Part shown: piece after piece, positions 12,130-23,090 of the stretch | How positions within the stretch are numbered: the first letter of the stretch is position 1 | Layout: each line of letters begins with the position of its first letter | Source: Amblyornis subalaris | Lineage: Eukaryota; Chordata; Aves; Passeriformes; Ptilonorhynchidae | DNA: 64,000 nt | Reading direction: 5' to 3' | Assembly (NCBI GenBank): GCA_018881555.1 | Contig: JACAXG010000055.1 | Location: 558,001-622,000 of the forward strand | Notes under the pieces: model-generated | Databases searched by the model: none | What the model was told of the DNA's origin: nothing | The model's input: only the letters and a program-made list of their open reading frames with translations | Position numbers and translations under genes: made by a program

Positions 12130-12595
12130 ACCCAGCTCCCAGAGCTGAAGGTCAGTGACAGGGAGCTGAGTGAAGCCCCCCCATAACCCAGGAGGAAATG
12201 CTTAGGGACATGCTATGCTAATTAGACATCCCCAAGCCAATGGGCCCAGATGTGATGCACCTGAGAGTAACAAGGGAGCTGGTGAAAGAGCTGCCAAGGC
12301 ACTTCCAATCATTTACCTGCAACTTCCAATCATTAACCAAAGAAGCCCCCAGTAACCGGAAATTAGCAAATATAACACCATCTACAAGAACTGCCAGAAG
12401 GAGGATATAGGGAAACATAGGCCTATCATGCTGACCTTAGTGCCAGGGAAGGGCATGGAGCAGATCATCTTTGACACCATTTCCCATAGCATTCTCCTGG
12501 AGAAACTGGCTGATCATGGCCTGGATGGGTGCACTCTTCAATGGGTGAAAAATCAGTGAAAACCCAGTCACCAGTGGGGTAGTGGCTTCTGTTGA
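12130..12595 (+). mobile_element. Degenerate CR1 LINE, reverse-transcriptase region
   Basis: This covers the N-terminal half of the CR1 reverse-transcriptase ORF. Recognisable pieces are a GPD-type motif region near 12239-12265 (AATGGGCCCAGATGTGATGC), a PGK-type region near 12441-12470 (GTGCCAGGGAAGGGCATGGA), and a segment near 12520-12550 corresponding to a peptide like LDGCTL-W-VKN. The end, 12565-12580, resembles the PVTSGV motif. Frameshifts separate these pieces. The 3' end is missing, so the copy is internally truncated or was interrupted. Sequence identity to typical avian CR1 is higher than for the copy at 10.2-11.0 kb, so it is probably younger. Confidence 0.85.
12301..12338. repeat. 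21-bp tandem duplication inside the CR1
   Basis: ACTTCCAATCATTTACCTGCA at 12301-12321 is followed at once by a near copy, ACTTCCAATCATTAACC. It lies within the CR1 reverse-transcriptase segment and is probably a local slippage product. Confidence 0.85.
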
Positions 12596-15500
12596 ATGGA
12601 AGATACCCGATGTGGCACAGTATTACACAATAGCAATTTGGCTACACAGCTCCCCCATGCCCTTGCCACAAGCTAATGTTGCTGACATATCTGTTCTGAT
12701 TACTACATACATAGTTTTGATAAGCTCCAGCCTAAGCCCCTCGGTTTAATCATTGGTAATGTTGCTCCTAATTCCTCTTGGAACTCACTCAGGTATGTTA
12801 ATTTTATCACTGTTAGTACAGCTTCCTTTTGTAGATCAACACAAATATCTGCACCGCCTCCCCTCTCCATCTTTGTTCTTAACATTGATGTGGGTTCTCA
12901 GTTCTGTATATTTAGGCCCATTTCCAAAGTGAAGAGAAAGATCTGGCCAGTCCTCCTGGGAACACTGTACTTTGCAATTACTGGAGTGGTCCCAATCCTG
13001 GGACATATATACTAACTTTTGAGGAAAAAATAATAAACCCCTGATGTTGTAACATGAGTTAGGCCTCAAGTGAAATTTTATATCTAGTTCTTGTTGCCTG
13101 TATTCGAGAAAGATCAGGTGCAGAGATGGTTATTAAGCTGATTTGTTAATGTGATGCCAGTGTGTCTGCATTACATTTAATTCAGGTCAGGAGTGCCCTT
13201 CTCTAACTAATCTCATCATCCTCATTTACCACATTTAGGCTCACTTCTGGAGGCCTTTAGAGCACACAAACAAGATAATCATCAGTGAACAATACCCAAC
13301 CACTGGGTGTTCAGCCCACGGGACCAGAGCAGAGGTGCATGCAGTGGAGCCAGAGGAGCAGACAGGTGCTCCCACAGGAGTGTCACTCAGTGGAAATGCC
13401 CCTCTCTGCTCGTGCTGTTTGGCCTCTGGAAGGTTGTGTTGGTACTGGCGATGGTGAAAAGATGCAGCTTTTCAAAAGCACCAGCACACCCTGCATAGGG
13501 CAAACCCTTGGACTCAGGCATCTGCCCCAAAGTGTGCAGCCCGTGTTGGGGTTGCTGTGGGAGATCTGCTTGGTCTTTATGGCACAGAGATGGAGGGGGA
13601 GTATCTCCCTGGGACATGGCCTGTGAGAGGCCAGTGCTAGGGTCACAGGTGTGTGACTGGGCTGCTGATGAGGTTAAGCTTACTGAACAGGACGTGAGAA
13701 ACGGCTGGACAAGACATGAGAAAAATACTTGGTTTAACAAATAATGTGAGAAGCTGACAAAAGTAACAGCATCACTAGGAATAGCTAGATTTTTCAAAGG
13801 GATGAGGAGGAAGTGCGTGAAAAACAGATAGAAATCACAGATAACTGGTGACAGAATAAAAGGGACCTTTAGGAAGCCCAGACTTACAAAACCACCAGTG
13901 CCTAAGAAAGAGTAATGCTATGTAAGTTTGCAGGCTTGTTATCTGAATAACTACCAGAAATGCTAAATATGGGTACGGTTGCAGCAATAGTGGCAGCAGT
14001 GAGGAAAAAGTAACAAGGGGCAGGCAAAAAAGGTACCAGAATATACCAAAAATGATGACAGAAAATGAAAAGAAAATTTAATTTTTCTTCTTCTGACGAA
14101 ACAGGAGGTTTGTTGACTGCTTTCTGACAAAAGAGGCAAAATTTTGAATTCTCAAAACTTTGATGCTATCCTTTCAAAAGTCTAGGTGAAATCTATCTGT
14201 GTAGTTCTGGTGCAACATCCTGGCATAAACATTAGAAAAGGGAAAGGCTGACCCAGTGAGAATAGGTGACAGAAGGAACTGTAGAAATGAGAGTAAATAA
14301 AAGAAAATTACTTTCACTTCCCAAAGGATTCCAACAGCTCTGAAGCTATGCAAATCAGTGTCTTCCTAACCTCAAGTAATCTAAAGCAATCCTGCACCTG
14401 CCTTTGCTTAAATTGTAAAACCAATACAGCCATGCAGGAAACCACTGCATGCTATAATAAGCAAGATCATTCAACTGCAGCCCCATAACTGAAGTAATTA
14501 AAGACTTAGTTATTCAAAAAAGAGCTCTGTGGCAACTTAATCAAATTTGGGAGGAGAGTATGAGCCCTACCTTTACCGACAACTTCTGTCTCAGACTTAG
14601 GAAAGCTAAGGCATTTTTGCTGAGCATGACAAGAGCAATCACTCCACAGTAGTGGCTAATCAGAAAGAGGAAAAAGTGTTACTGATACATCTCCTTGCCG
14701 TTTCAAGGAGCTTGATAAAAAGAGAACTTGTATCAGGGCAGGATCCTAATCCACATGGATCCATTCCTCACCAAAGTGATTTACTCAAATCTAACAGCAC
14801 AAAGGGACAACAGAGTAAGAAACTTATTTGCATTCTGATATCAATAAAATTGATGGATGCATGTTTTTCAGCATAGGAGATCCCCAAATCCTCAAATGAC
14901 CTGCAATTATGTTTAAATTTTAAATGCCTAAATTATGGCCACGGGGCAGCTCCTACTTATTCTGGAACTATCTGTTCAAGCCCTAACCAAGCTCAACAAT
15001 TTAGCAGAGGAAACACTGAGGCAAGAAAAAATTATTCTTTTCTTTCTTATTTTAACGTTTAATCATTTCCAGATTAAGATATTAATGAATTATAATGGTG
15101 GGGGTAGAGCATAGGAGAAAAGGGCAGGCTAGAATAGAATAGAGTAGAACAGAATGTGAAGAACACATGCCCTTGTCAAAATATTCAGGTTGCACAAATT
15201 AAGCCAATTAGGAACTCAACTGAAAAGATCTCTTTTCCTATGCATGGGGAATCTTTTCTAGACATATAGCTTTATGTTTTCAACAGCTAGAGGAAAAAAC
15301 CATTCATTTCTAAAGAAACCAATAGTAGTGATTGTAGCTAAGCATGAAAGGTCTCTTGTTTAGTGAATCATCCATATTTTTAAGTGCTTACAATTATAAG
15401 TTGAAAAATTCCATTTTCTGGAATTGTGCCCTACTTTGCTCTCAAAAAGAGAAGTGGTTTTGGACCCTTAAGCAAAATTGGTTAAGCTTACTGTAAACAT

Positions 15501-17806
15501 TTTGAATATGTAAGAACAGCTTGCATATGTAATTTAGTAGAATTTTCTCCACAGAAAGAACAAAAACTTAAGCATAAACTTTAAGTCTTGGCTTCTGTAG
15601 ATTTTACTGAAGATATATGAGAAAAGGATAGCAACAACTTGAAAAGTTATGAGTTTTTAAACACATGAATGATGAACTTCTTTTGCCCTTGTAAACCTAG
15701 AAGAGGATATATACACATTAGGGGGTTGCCATGGCTTGTGAAGACATCAACATTAGTAGTAACTCCCAGTTACCATATATGAAGCACACAGCTTTTTTGA
15801 GCCACATTTATATATTATTTATTTTAAACCAATTGTGACATTTGAAGCAGCACTGATACAGCTGCAATGTATAAAAGGAGAGACATGAGTCAGTTCTGTT
15901 AAAAGATTCAAAAAGAATCTCGGAGTGATTTTCTGTATTTACAGAAATCAGTCATAAACCTTGCATTCAATTTAGTGGCACAGACCCATGCATTTATTTT
16001 TGCTTGAAGTTCTCTCCTCAGTCTGCCTCACCTGAAGTCATGCAGGTTTGGAAGAGAATTGTGATTCACTGCTATTCTGCAAAAAGGGAGAAGTGTTACA
16101 CCTGCTGCAGTAACATAGGTGGATTTGTTTCTAAGTAGGTGAATACAAGGGGAAGAAGAATGACAGTAAATTGATTTTCCATTGCTCACCAGAAAGGTAG
16201 GAATTTTTGTGAATGTGAGAACTCCAGCTGGATATTGAGAATAGTCATGCAACTGATGCTATGCGGCAAACAACCCCAATAATGAAGTTGCAGATACCTT
16301 CATATAAAACCTCCGTGTTTAACCATGACGAGAATAAACGCAGCCTCACTCAAAGGCAGCATTCCATTCTCTGGCAGAGAGGGGATGACAGACCACCTAA
16401 CACCACATAGCCCAGGAATGAGCTTGTGCAAGTGCACCAGTGTATGTCTGCAGCCTGTGCAGCAAGCAAATCTCTTGTGACAGCTTTTATAAGTAGATCT
16501 TTTTTCTTGCATAGTAGTCTCCCTATTTAACATTAATTTTCAGATGAATATTGTCATTGACACAAACGGGATCCCCAGAATGTTCTGGAGTGTGCACAAT
16601 GCGCTTATAAACTCAAATAGAAAAGTCATCCTAAAGTAGAATATTAGCAACAAGACCATAAAATTAAACAAGAATGTCTCTCTCATACAGTAGGCATGCC
16701 ACAGAGGGAGGGTCCTGTTCAAAAATTAGGGAAATGGGATTGGCCAGTAAAGATGGCTAATTATAGTAAAAAGGGCAAAGACAGTGGAGAAATAGAACTA
16801 GGGAGTAAGCCTGCCTCTACAATCAAGAGCTGTAATTTTTAGTACCTGCTGGACACTTTCACTTCCTTTGAATTCAGTAGGAGTTTCAGATGGATGGTTT
16901 TACTGATGACTAGATCAGAGCTCTGAGTAATTTGAACCAGATTCCTGAACTGAGTATGAAGTCCCTGTCAATGACTATGAGGCAGATGATACAGCCTCTA
17001 TTTCTAGTATGGCATGAGAGCAGCAAGAAGTGACTTAAATATGCTTGGGTCTGCAAGGTGAGTCTCGACAAGATGAGTGCTGTGATGGATGAGCAGAGGG
17101 GGTGTCAGGAAACAGCCCTCATGGATAATCCTATGGTGTTCATAATAGGACAATCAGCAGACTCGGGGAGGCAATAGGTTTAAACATATAGCTGACAGCA
17201 CTGGAATAAAATTTCCAGCAGTCCTACCCCAACAGAGAGATAGGTCTGGCTCAGGTAAGGACACCAGAGTGCAGCTGCCTTCCCAGTGACTGCTAGTGCT
17301 GCTCAGAGACTCCAGACTAATACAATGGCCTCCAGCCACTCATTTGTCACCAAAGCTGTTCCATGAGTCTAAATGCCAAAACAGTCTCAACCAGAGTCCC
17401 TAAGCACAGGCAGTATCATTTATCAGACAGAACAGAACCTCACCAGTTGTGAGTTCCATGCAGGAACCTGAAGGTCTCTAGTCTGTGCAGCATAAAGAAT
17501 ATAGGTAAAAACTTTCTGGTAGCTCTACATTGAAAACTCCTCTCAAGATTTTGTGCCTCAGTATATATCCTAATTAATAATTTAAGTGGTCAAATTACAG
17601 GGTCTTTTAAACATAGAGGCCCTCATTTTTCTGCCACTGGAATTATTTTGTCTCATAGGTAGCTCAGTGGATTTCAGCTCTGTTTTCATTTAACTGCAGG
17701 ACTTCAGTAGGTAGAAAGATAAAATCTCACTGCAGTGCTGCTTTCCCCTGCAGAATTACAGGCTCAAAGATGTATCCCTGACAGAGACAAAACAGTCTGC
17801 AATGAA
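12596..17806. other. Unique sequence with a GC-richer patch, no gene recognised
   Basis: At about 13000-13035 a TATA-like CATATATAC is followed 27 bases later by AATAAACCCC, an arrangement seen in some LTRs, but LTR ends and target duplication could not be found. The patch 13280-13690 is GC-richer and open on both strands (up to 136 codons), with no recognisable family and no splice-site logic. An imperfect AGAAT repeat lies at 15131-15155. The rest is AT-rich with short open frames only. Confidence 0.5.
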
Positions 17807-17985
17807 CATAGATTCACGAATTTGAAGGCCAAAGATTATTATGAACATTTATTCCTTCCTGCATAGCTCAGGTTACAGAATTTCCCACAAGTGATTCCAG
17901 TGTCAAATCTAGTAATTTACAGTTGAATTAGAGTACATGCCCTGAGAATGATTGGAGTTTTTCCATAATGATGACACAGGGCAGC
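17807..17985 (-). mobile_element. Ancient CR1-type LINE 3' end
   Basis: The plus strand begins CATAGATTCACGAATTTGAA and GGCCAAAGATTATTATGAAC, and continues GCATAGCTCAGGTTACAGAA and TTTCCCACAAGTGATTCC. In order and spacing this follows the reverse complement of an old amniote CR1 3' end, whose terminus is ATGAATCTATG. No coding part is recognisable beyond about 17985. It is probably a 5'-truncated copy that is far older than the CR1s at 22.3 and 56.4 kb. Confidence 0.65.
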
Positions 17986-20526
17986 CTAGTATGATCTGTA
18001 GTGTTCTACATCAGCTTCCTTACTAGAAATGCACTGAGGAAATATAAATAACCTCACACTTTTAAAAACTTTGTTTTAAAACATTTTTCAACATCCTTCC
18101 ATATTTTGAGTTAATTAGACTGAACTTGTTTACTGAGTTCTGCTGCATGAGGTATTCCTTGACAATCTGAGCAAATATCAATTCTGATAACCCAAGACAG
18201 GGATGCACTTCTGCAGTGAAGGTTGCTATTAATGAACACTGTACGTGACCGATCCCTTTTTGGTTCCTGCTCTGTATTACCCTTTTATCAGATGTAGTTA
18301 CTCTGAGCTTGTGGCCGCTGTGCATCTGGGTACAGGAATGTTGGAACATGCAGGATGGATCTAATGTATTTTCCTGAGGGTGTTCAGTACATCTGCCTTT
18401 AGCTGTGTCAAGCTTAGTGTGGCACCCAAGAAAATCTTTCTTTGGTGCAAGGAGCTTGTAACCATGCAGCTAACACTCATTAACAGATCTGCTCAAATGG
18501 AGGCTGCAAAAGCAAATTTCATCTTAATATTCTTTCAAGCAACAAGACTCATTTCTCAGATGATGCAGAAATAATTTAATTTAATGAAGTCAAGAAAGCT
18601 GCAAGAAAATCCATTGTCACCAGTTGGGAATATGTCATCTTCAAAAACTCCCAAAATGGAAGAATTCCAAAATATTCCAAAAATACTTGGAAAGAACTTA
18701 TCGACCAGCTTCTGTGGCAAGACTATTTCTCATTTGAGTTCCAGCAAGCTGCTTCTATACAATCAGTGCACCCACCAGTCCACTGCATGCAGTCACCATG
18801 AAAAACATGCAGAAGAAGGGAACCAATGAATTCCATAGTGTCTCTTCTGCCCTAGAATAACCATGCAGCTATTAGAAGTCCACTCCTAGTTCAGTGCATA
18901 ATTATTGTTATATTTCTTTTGGAAATGACTGACTTTTATCAGCTTTGATTGCTCCTCCCCTGGAAAAGGTCAGGGTCTCCCAAGGGAGGTCCTGCTCACA
19001 GCCTGAGAGAGATTGCCTGGGAGTCATACCCTTTTGTCAGCTGACCTTTAAACAAAATAATGTCAGTTTGTTAACAAGAAAGTTTCATTTGTTAAAGTCC
19101 TTAGTGTTCGTCTGACATGACTTGCCATTTNAAACATTTATCTGGTTTTTTTCTACCCTGTTATCTCATGATAATGCTATAGTGTTAATCTTTGAGGTCA
19201 CACACTAGGCAGGTTCCCTCTTTAGCTCTTACTTGCAAGCTTAATATAAATACTTTCCTTTGTCATTAAATTACTTTTAAGAAAGTTCAGACATAAGTCC
19301 AAAGAAATATCATACAATTTCCAAAAGCTTTTACACCAGGAGCTAGGAGCACTCTTTCTGTTTCTCTCTGTATGGGATGGGAAACCTCGGGAAACTTGAA
19401 GAAAGTTTTTGATTGATTTCATGGGTCTCATTAAATCAGTGCTCTGTTCTGCAAAAAACAAACACTGTATTCATCCTCTCTGCACTAAAGGGGCAAATAC
19501 TGAGCATTTAATTAAAGACAGTGAGAGTGCAAAACTGTTTTCCAGCCAAAAGCTTAGCTAGAATATAGTTGGGTGAATATGAATCATCTGCTATTGCAGC
19601 ATAAATTCAGACACACTTTCCTGAGCTCCAAGGCTTCTTCTGGTGCTGCCCGTATTCAGAATTACAGGCATGATATTAGGCCTTTTGGTGAGCACATATA
19701 TTACTGGGAGAAAGTAAAGAATTTTCTCTTTTGGGGACATAATTTTTCTTGTCACACTCTTACACAAACAGAAGGTCAGGCTCTCATGGATCCTCTCCCA
19801 GGAGTTACTCAAGTAGTTTACAAACTATGGGTAGCAGCCTAAATGTAAATCTTCCCTAGAAACTGAGTCACTGCTGCACAGCCCTTCTCCCCAGGCTGTG
19901 TATGTAGGCAATCTGTCAACATGCACAGGATGCCTTTCTGCCTTCCCAACAGATTTGCTTCCAGAGAAAACTGAGGGAAGTATGTATGCTGGTAACCACC
20001 ACGTGGGGTTGAAGGGAATGGGACACGATGCAGACCACACCTGCCTCCAGTAGGGACACATCAGTGAAGAAGAAAAGAAACAGTGGGGCCACCTGGGAAT
20101 GTAAGATCTCAGTCCCTCAATCCTGAGTGCGAACAAGGGGAGAGAGAAGAGTGATGTACCATCAGTCTGGGAGCTGCTTAGAGTCAAGACACCGAGTAGG
20201 CGAAGTACATCTGAATATCCCTTATCTCACGCTGCAAAAGCCAAATTAAAAAAACGTAAAATAAAAATTTCCAAGCTACCATCCAAGCTAATCTGTCCAA
20301 GTCAAGGAAAAATGTTCTTCCAAACTCTGATAATCAGCTTGATCATGGGTGTGTGATTGTTTTACACTTGCAGCACATCTAAGGACATGGATTCCGTGCA
20401 AATCGCTAAAGCACTGACAGAGATGTGCTGCTGATCTGCCTCCAGCTGTGCCCCATAAGCAATGCTTCAGGCGAAGATGCACACACACACAAACTTCAGA
20501 TTATTTTCCTACCTCTGCTTGATATA
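17986..20526. other. Unique sequence, no gene recognised
   Basis: Short open frames occur on both strands, the longest 120 codons on the minus strand at 19825-20187, where the sequence is locally GC-richer. It has no recognisable motif, and frames of this size arise by chance in GC-rich patches. No repeat is recognised. Confidence 0.5.
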
Positions 20527-20745
20527 ACTTCCCCTTAATGTAATTCTGAAGTTCACATTATCCCTTTTAGTCACAGCACTGCAGGCATCTCATGTTAAGG
20601 TAATTATCTGTGATGACCCTGAAGTCCTTCTTGGAGTCTAATGTACCTATCATGCTCATTACCATAATATCCGAGTCTCCATAGTACCAAGGCATCCAAG
20701 TCAGTCATGTCACTCTGCAGAGCACAGCCTGGAGAATAGAAGAGA
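20527..20745 (-). mobile_element. Ancient LINE (CR1-like) reverse-transcriptase fragment
   Basis: Read on the minus strand, the segment near 20575-20640 gives a peptide like SKKDFRVITDNYLN. This resembles the conserved S-KDLGVIVDN-L stretch found downstream of the catalytic core in CR1-type reverse transcriptases. The following piece, near 20685-20720, resembles the segment that encodes an IQSDLD-type peptide. Stops interrupt the frame. The CR1 group is the best guess, but another LINE clade of the same order is possible. Confidence 0.6.
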
Positions 20746-22054
20746 AGGAAAATAGATGAAGATAAAGATCCCAGAGCAAAAGCATAGGCTTTTTAATTAT
20801 TAGAAGGTATTTAGGAGATCAAAAGGGTAATGTAAATTTTCAGTCATAAAGTGAAGTCTGAGGGACAATGTTTCATTGGAAATAGTAATGCTGAAATCAC
20901 TTTGCAAAACACAGCACAAAACTGCATTAAAGGAACTGACAGGAAATCTTTTTTACAAATAGATTGAACAGAAGCAAATTACAACAGAAGACTAATGCCA
21001 CTGCCATGTACATTGACTAAACCAGGAGTAATTTCATTGCTACACATGTGTATGTGTGCAGTAAGAGTAGAATAAAGCTCAAAGTAAGGGAAATTCAGCT
21101 CTATAAGTATTAATGTGTAACAGTGGACTGTCATGTAAAAATAATGCACATTGCCCAGCATGGTTTCTGTCAAATTATATATTCACTATGCTCTTACAGA
21201 TCTGTCCTTGGTTACTTGTTTCTTGCTGGTTAGTCATTGAATGACCTCCTTTAACAAATGACACACTTCCCATCCGTAGCTTTGCACCACTAATAGAGAA
21301 AGTATCAATCACACATTTCCTCTGTTGTACCGTGCATGTCATATTTGTGACTGGGTTGAGGGAAGAGTCATGCTGGCACAGCAGTGCCTCAGGGTGGGAA
21401 TAATCTCACCTGACTTTACATGTCTACACCTAAGGCAGTCAGACTCAACTCTTCCTAGAGCTAATTACAGGCTTTTCTGTATTAGGGCATAAATGGCATC
21501 TACTTTAAGCATAGATGAGTTATGATCTAAAAGTGCCTATTTCTCTTTATTGACTGCAAAAGGAGCCAGGAGTGACTAGATCAAATATAGCCTACACAGA
21601 GTCAGCTGAGTCACCCCCACAGTTTATAATTTTGACAAATCACACACAGGTTTTAAACCCAATTTGTTCAGTGAAGCATTCTTTTAGCAGAGCCTTTGGC
21701 AACTAACATACACTCAGAAAATAGGTCTTTCTGTATAAACTTTCCCTGCCAACACACATGCGGGGAAGTCTGTGTCACTGTGTCGGAATATCTCTTAGAC
21801 AAGCACTTTTCCAGTTACCAAAGGATAGCAGACCAAAATTGTATAGCTGCCTCCTGATTGCTTATTAGTCCTCCGTGGCCTGGCCTATAGTAAAACATTT
21901 TAATGAAGAGAGGGGGAGTAAAATAGTGTTCATGAATACTGTTTGAAGATCAGACACTTCTTGCTACAGATGTCAGGTTATTCCAGAAAGCCCGCAAAGG
22001 ATCCCTCTGTGGGATCCACTGTCATGTATTACCTAATTCTCATGCATTTAAATC
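20746..22054. other. Unique AT-rich sequence, no gene or repeat recognised
   Basis: Open frames are 65 codons or fewer. No interspersed repeat is recognised. A polypyrimidine-rich stretch at 22071-22100 belongs to the splice-acceptor-like context of the next feature. Confidence 0.55.
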
Positions 22055-22101
22055 GTGTCCTCAGCTCACCTTGTGCTCTTCTCTTCCAATTGCCACTGCA
22101 G

Positions 22102-22237
22102 GTACCAAACCCTGCACGATGAGCTAAAGGCACAGCAGTGCAGGTGCCCCGAGTTGCACAACTTCTTCAAGCCAATCTGGTACAAGGGAGTTCTGGTCTG
22201 CAATCATCTGATCAGTGTAGGACACAAAGGGCACTGA
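22102..22237 (+). CDS. Possible terminal exon or coding relic of unknown protein
   Basis: A pyrimidine-rich tract (CTCTTCTCTTCCAATTGCCA) ends in CTGCAG at 22101, a good splice acceptor. From 22102 a frame in phase one runs about 44 codons to a TGA at 22235-22237. By hand count 31 of 44 codons end in G or C, about 70%, although the surroundings are AT-rich. The peptide contains YQTLHDELKAQQ, then CRCPELHNFF, then KPIWYKGVLVCNH, with three cysteines and few low-complexity residues. I do not recognise the family. No donor consensus follows, so it would be a last exon. A fragment of a processed pseudogene or a transposon-encoded protein are the main alternatives. The CR1 that follows starts 46 bases downstream. 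Confidence 0.35.
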
Positions 22238-22282
22238 CTAGGACCCCTTCTCTCTTTCATGTTCATTCCCATCATGAAAGTG

Positions 22283-22865
22283 ACACAGAATCACAGAATG
22301 GTTTGGATTGGAAGTGACCTTAAAGATCCTCTTGTTCCAACCCTCTTGCCATGGGCAGGGACACCTTTCACTAGACCAGGTTGCTCAGAGCCCCACCCAA
22401 CCCGGCCTTAAACACTTCTAGCGATGGAGCATCCACACCCTCACAGTAAAGATTTTTTTCCTGATATCTAATCTAAACCTAATCTCTTTCAGTTCGAAGT
22501 CCTTCCCCCTTGTCCTATCCCCACATGCTCTTGTAAAAAGTCCCTCTCCAGTTTTCTTGTAGGCTGCCTTTAGGCACTGGAAGGCCACAAATAAGTCACC
22601 CTGAAGCCTTCTCTTTTCCAGGCTGAACAAACAAAATTTTCTTAGCCTTTCCTCATAGGAGAGGTACTCTAATTAACTTGGTGGCCCTCCTCTGGACTAG
22701 CTCAAAAAGGGCAAAGTCCTTCCTGTGCTGGAGACTCCAGAGTTTGGTGCAGTACTCCAGGTGGGATCTCACAAGAGCAGGGCAGAGGGGCAGAATCATC
22801 TCTCTCAATCTGCTGCCCATGCTGCTTTTGATGCAGCTCAGGATACATGCTGACATCTCAAGGGA
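22283..22865 (-). mobile_element. CR1 LINE, 5'-truncated 3' end
   Basis: The plus strand starts with the reverse complement of the CR1 terminus (CACAGAATCACAGAATGG), followed by the 3' UTR and then the C-terminal part of the reverse-transcriptase ORF on the minus strand. Two open pieces, at 22653-22856 and 22418-22630, carry typical CR1 peptides: RSHLEYCTKLW and LVQRRATKLI in the first, FSLEKRRLQGDL and FRLDIRKKIFT in the second. The two are separated by a frameshift or stop. Truncation near 22865 leaves no catalytic domain, so the copy is inactive. It lies tail-first against the possible exon at 22.1 kb and opposite to the next CR1. Confidence 0.97.
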
Positions 22866-22954
22866 TATGCTTTGCTAAAAAACAAAAGAAAATAAATTTA
22901 ATCTCAGATGATCAAGAAACAACTCTAGGTAGAAAACCCCAGGTAGAAGCTTCA

Positions 22955-23090
22955 GGTAGAACAGGTTCCCCAGAGAGGTTGTGGAGATAAAAGATGTCTG
23001 GACAAGGTCCTGGGCGGCTGGTCTAGGTGGCCCTCCCTACTTGAGCAGGCTTTTGGACCCTTCCAACCTCAGCCAGTCTGTGTTTCTGTG
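22955..23090 (+). mobile_element. CR1 LINE 3' UTR fragment
   Basis: It begins AACAGGTTCCCCAGAGAGGT and continues with TTGAGCAGGCTTTTGGACCC, TTCCAACCTCAGCCAGTCTG and TTTCTGTGA, the order of an avian CR1 3' end. It has the opposite orientation to the copy at 22283-22865 and belongs to a different, more diverged subfamily. Three AGGTAGAA motifs at 22927, 22941 and 22954 lie at its left edge and may reflect local slippage at the junction. Confidence 0.9.

Noticed and set aside
13387..13797. 136-codon minus-strand open frame
   Set aside because: Overlapped by open frames on the plus strand in a GC-richer patch; serine- and proline-rich composition fits chance, and no family is recognised.
16861..16910. 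Resemblance to a widespread amniote repeat (GAATTCAGTAGGAGTTTC)
   Set aside because: The match is short and the family could not be named.
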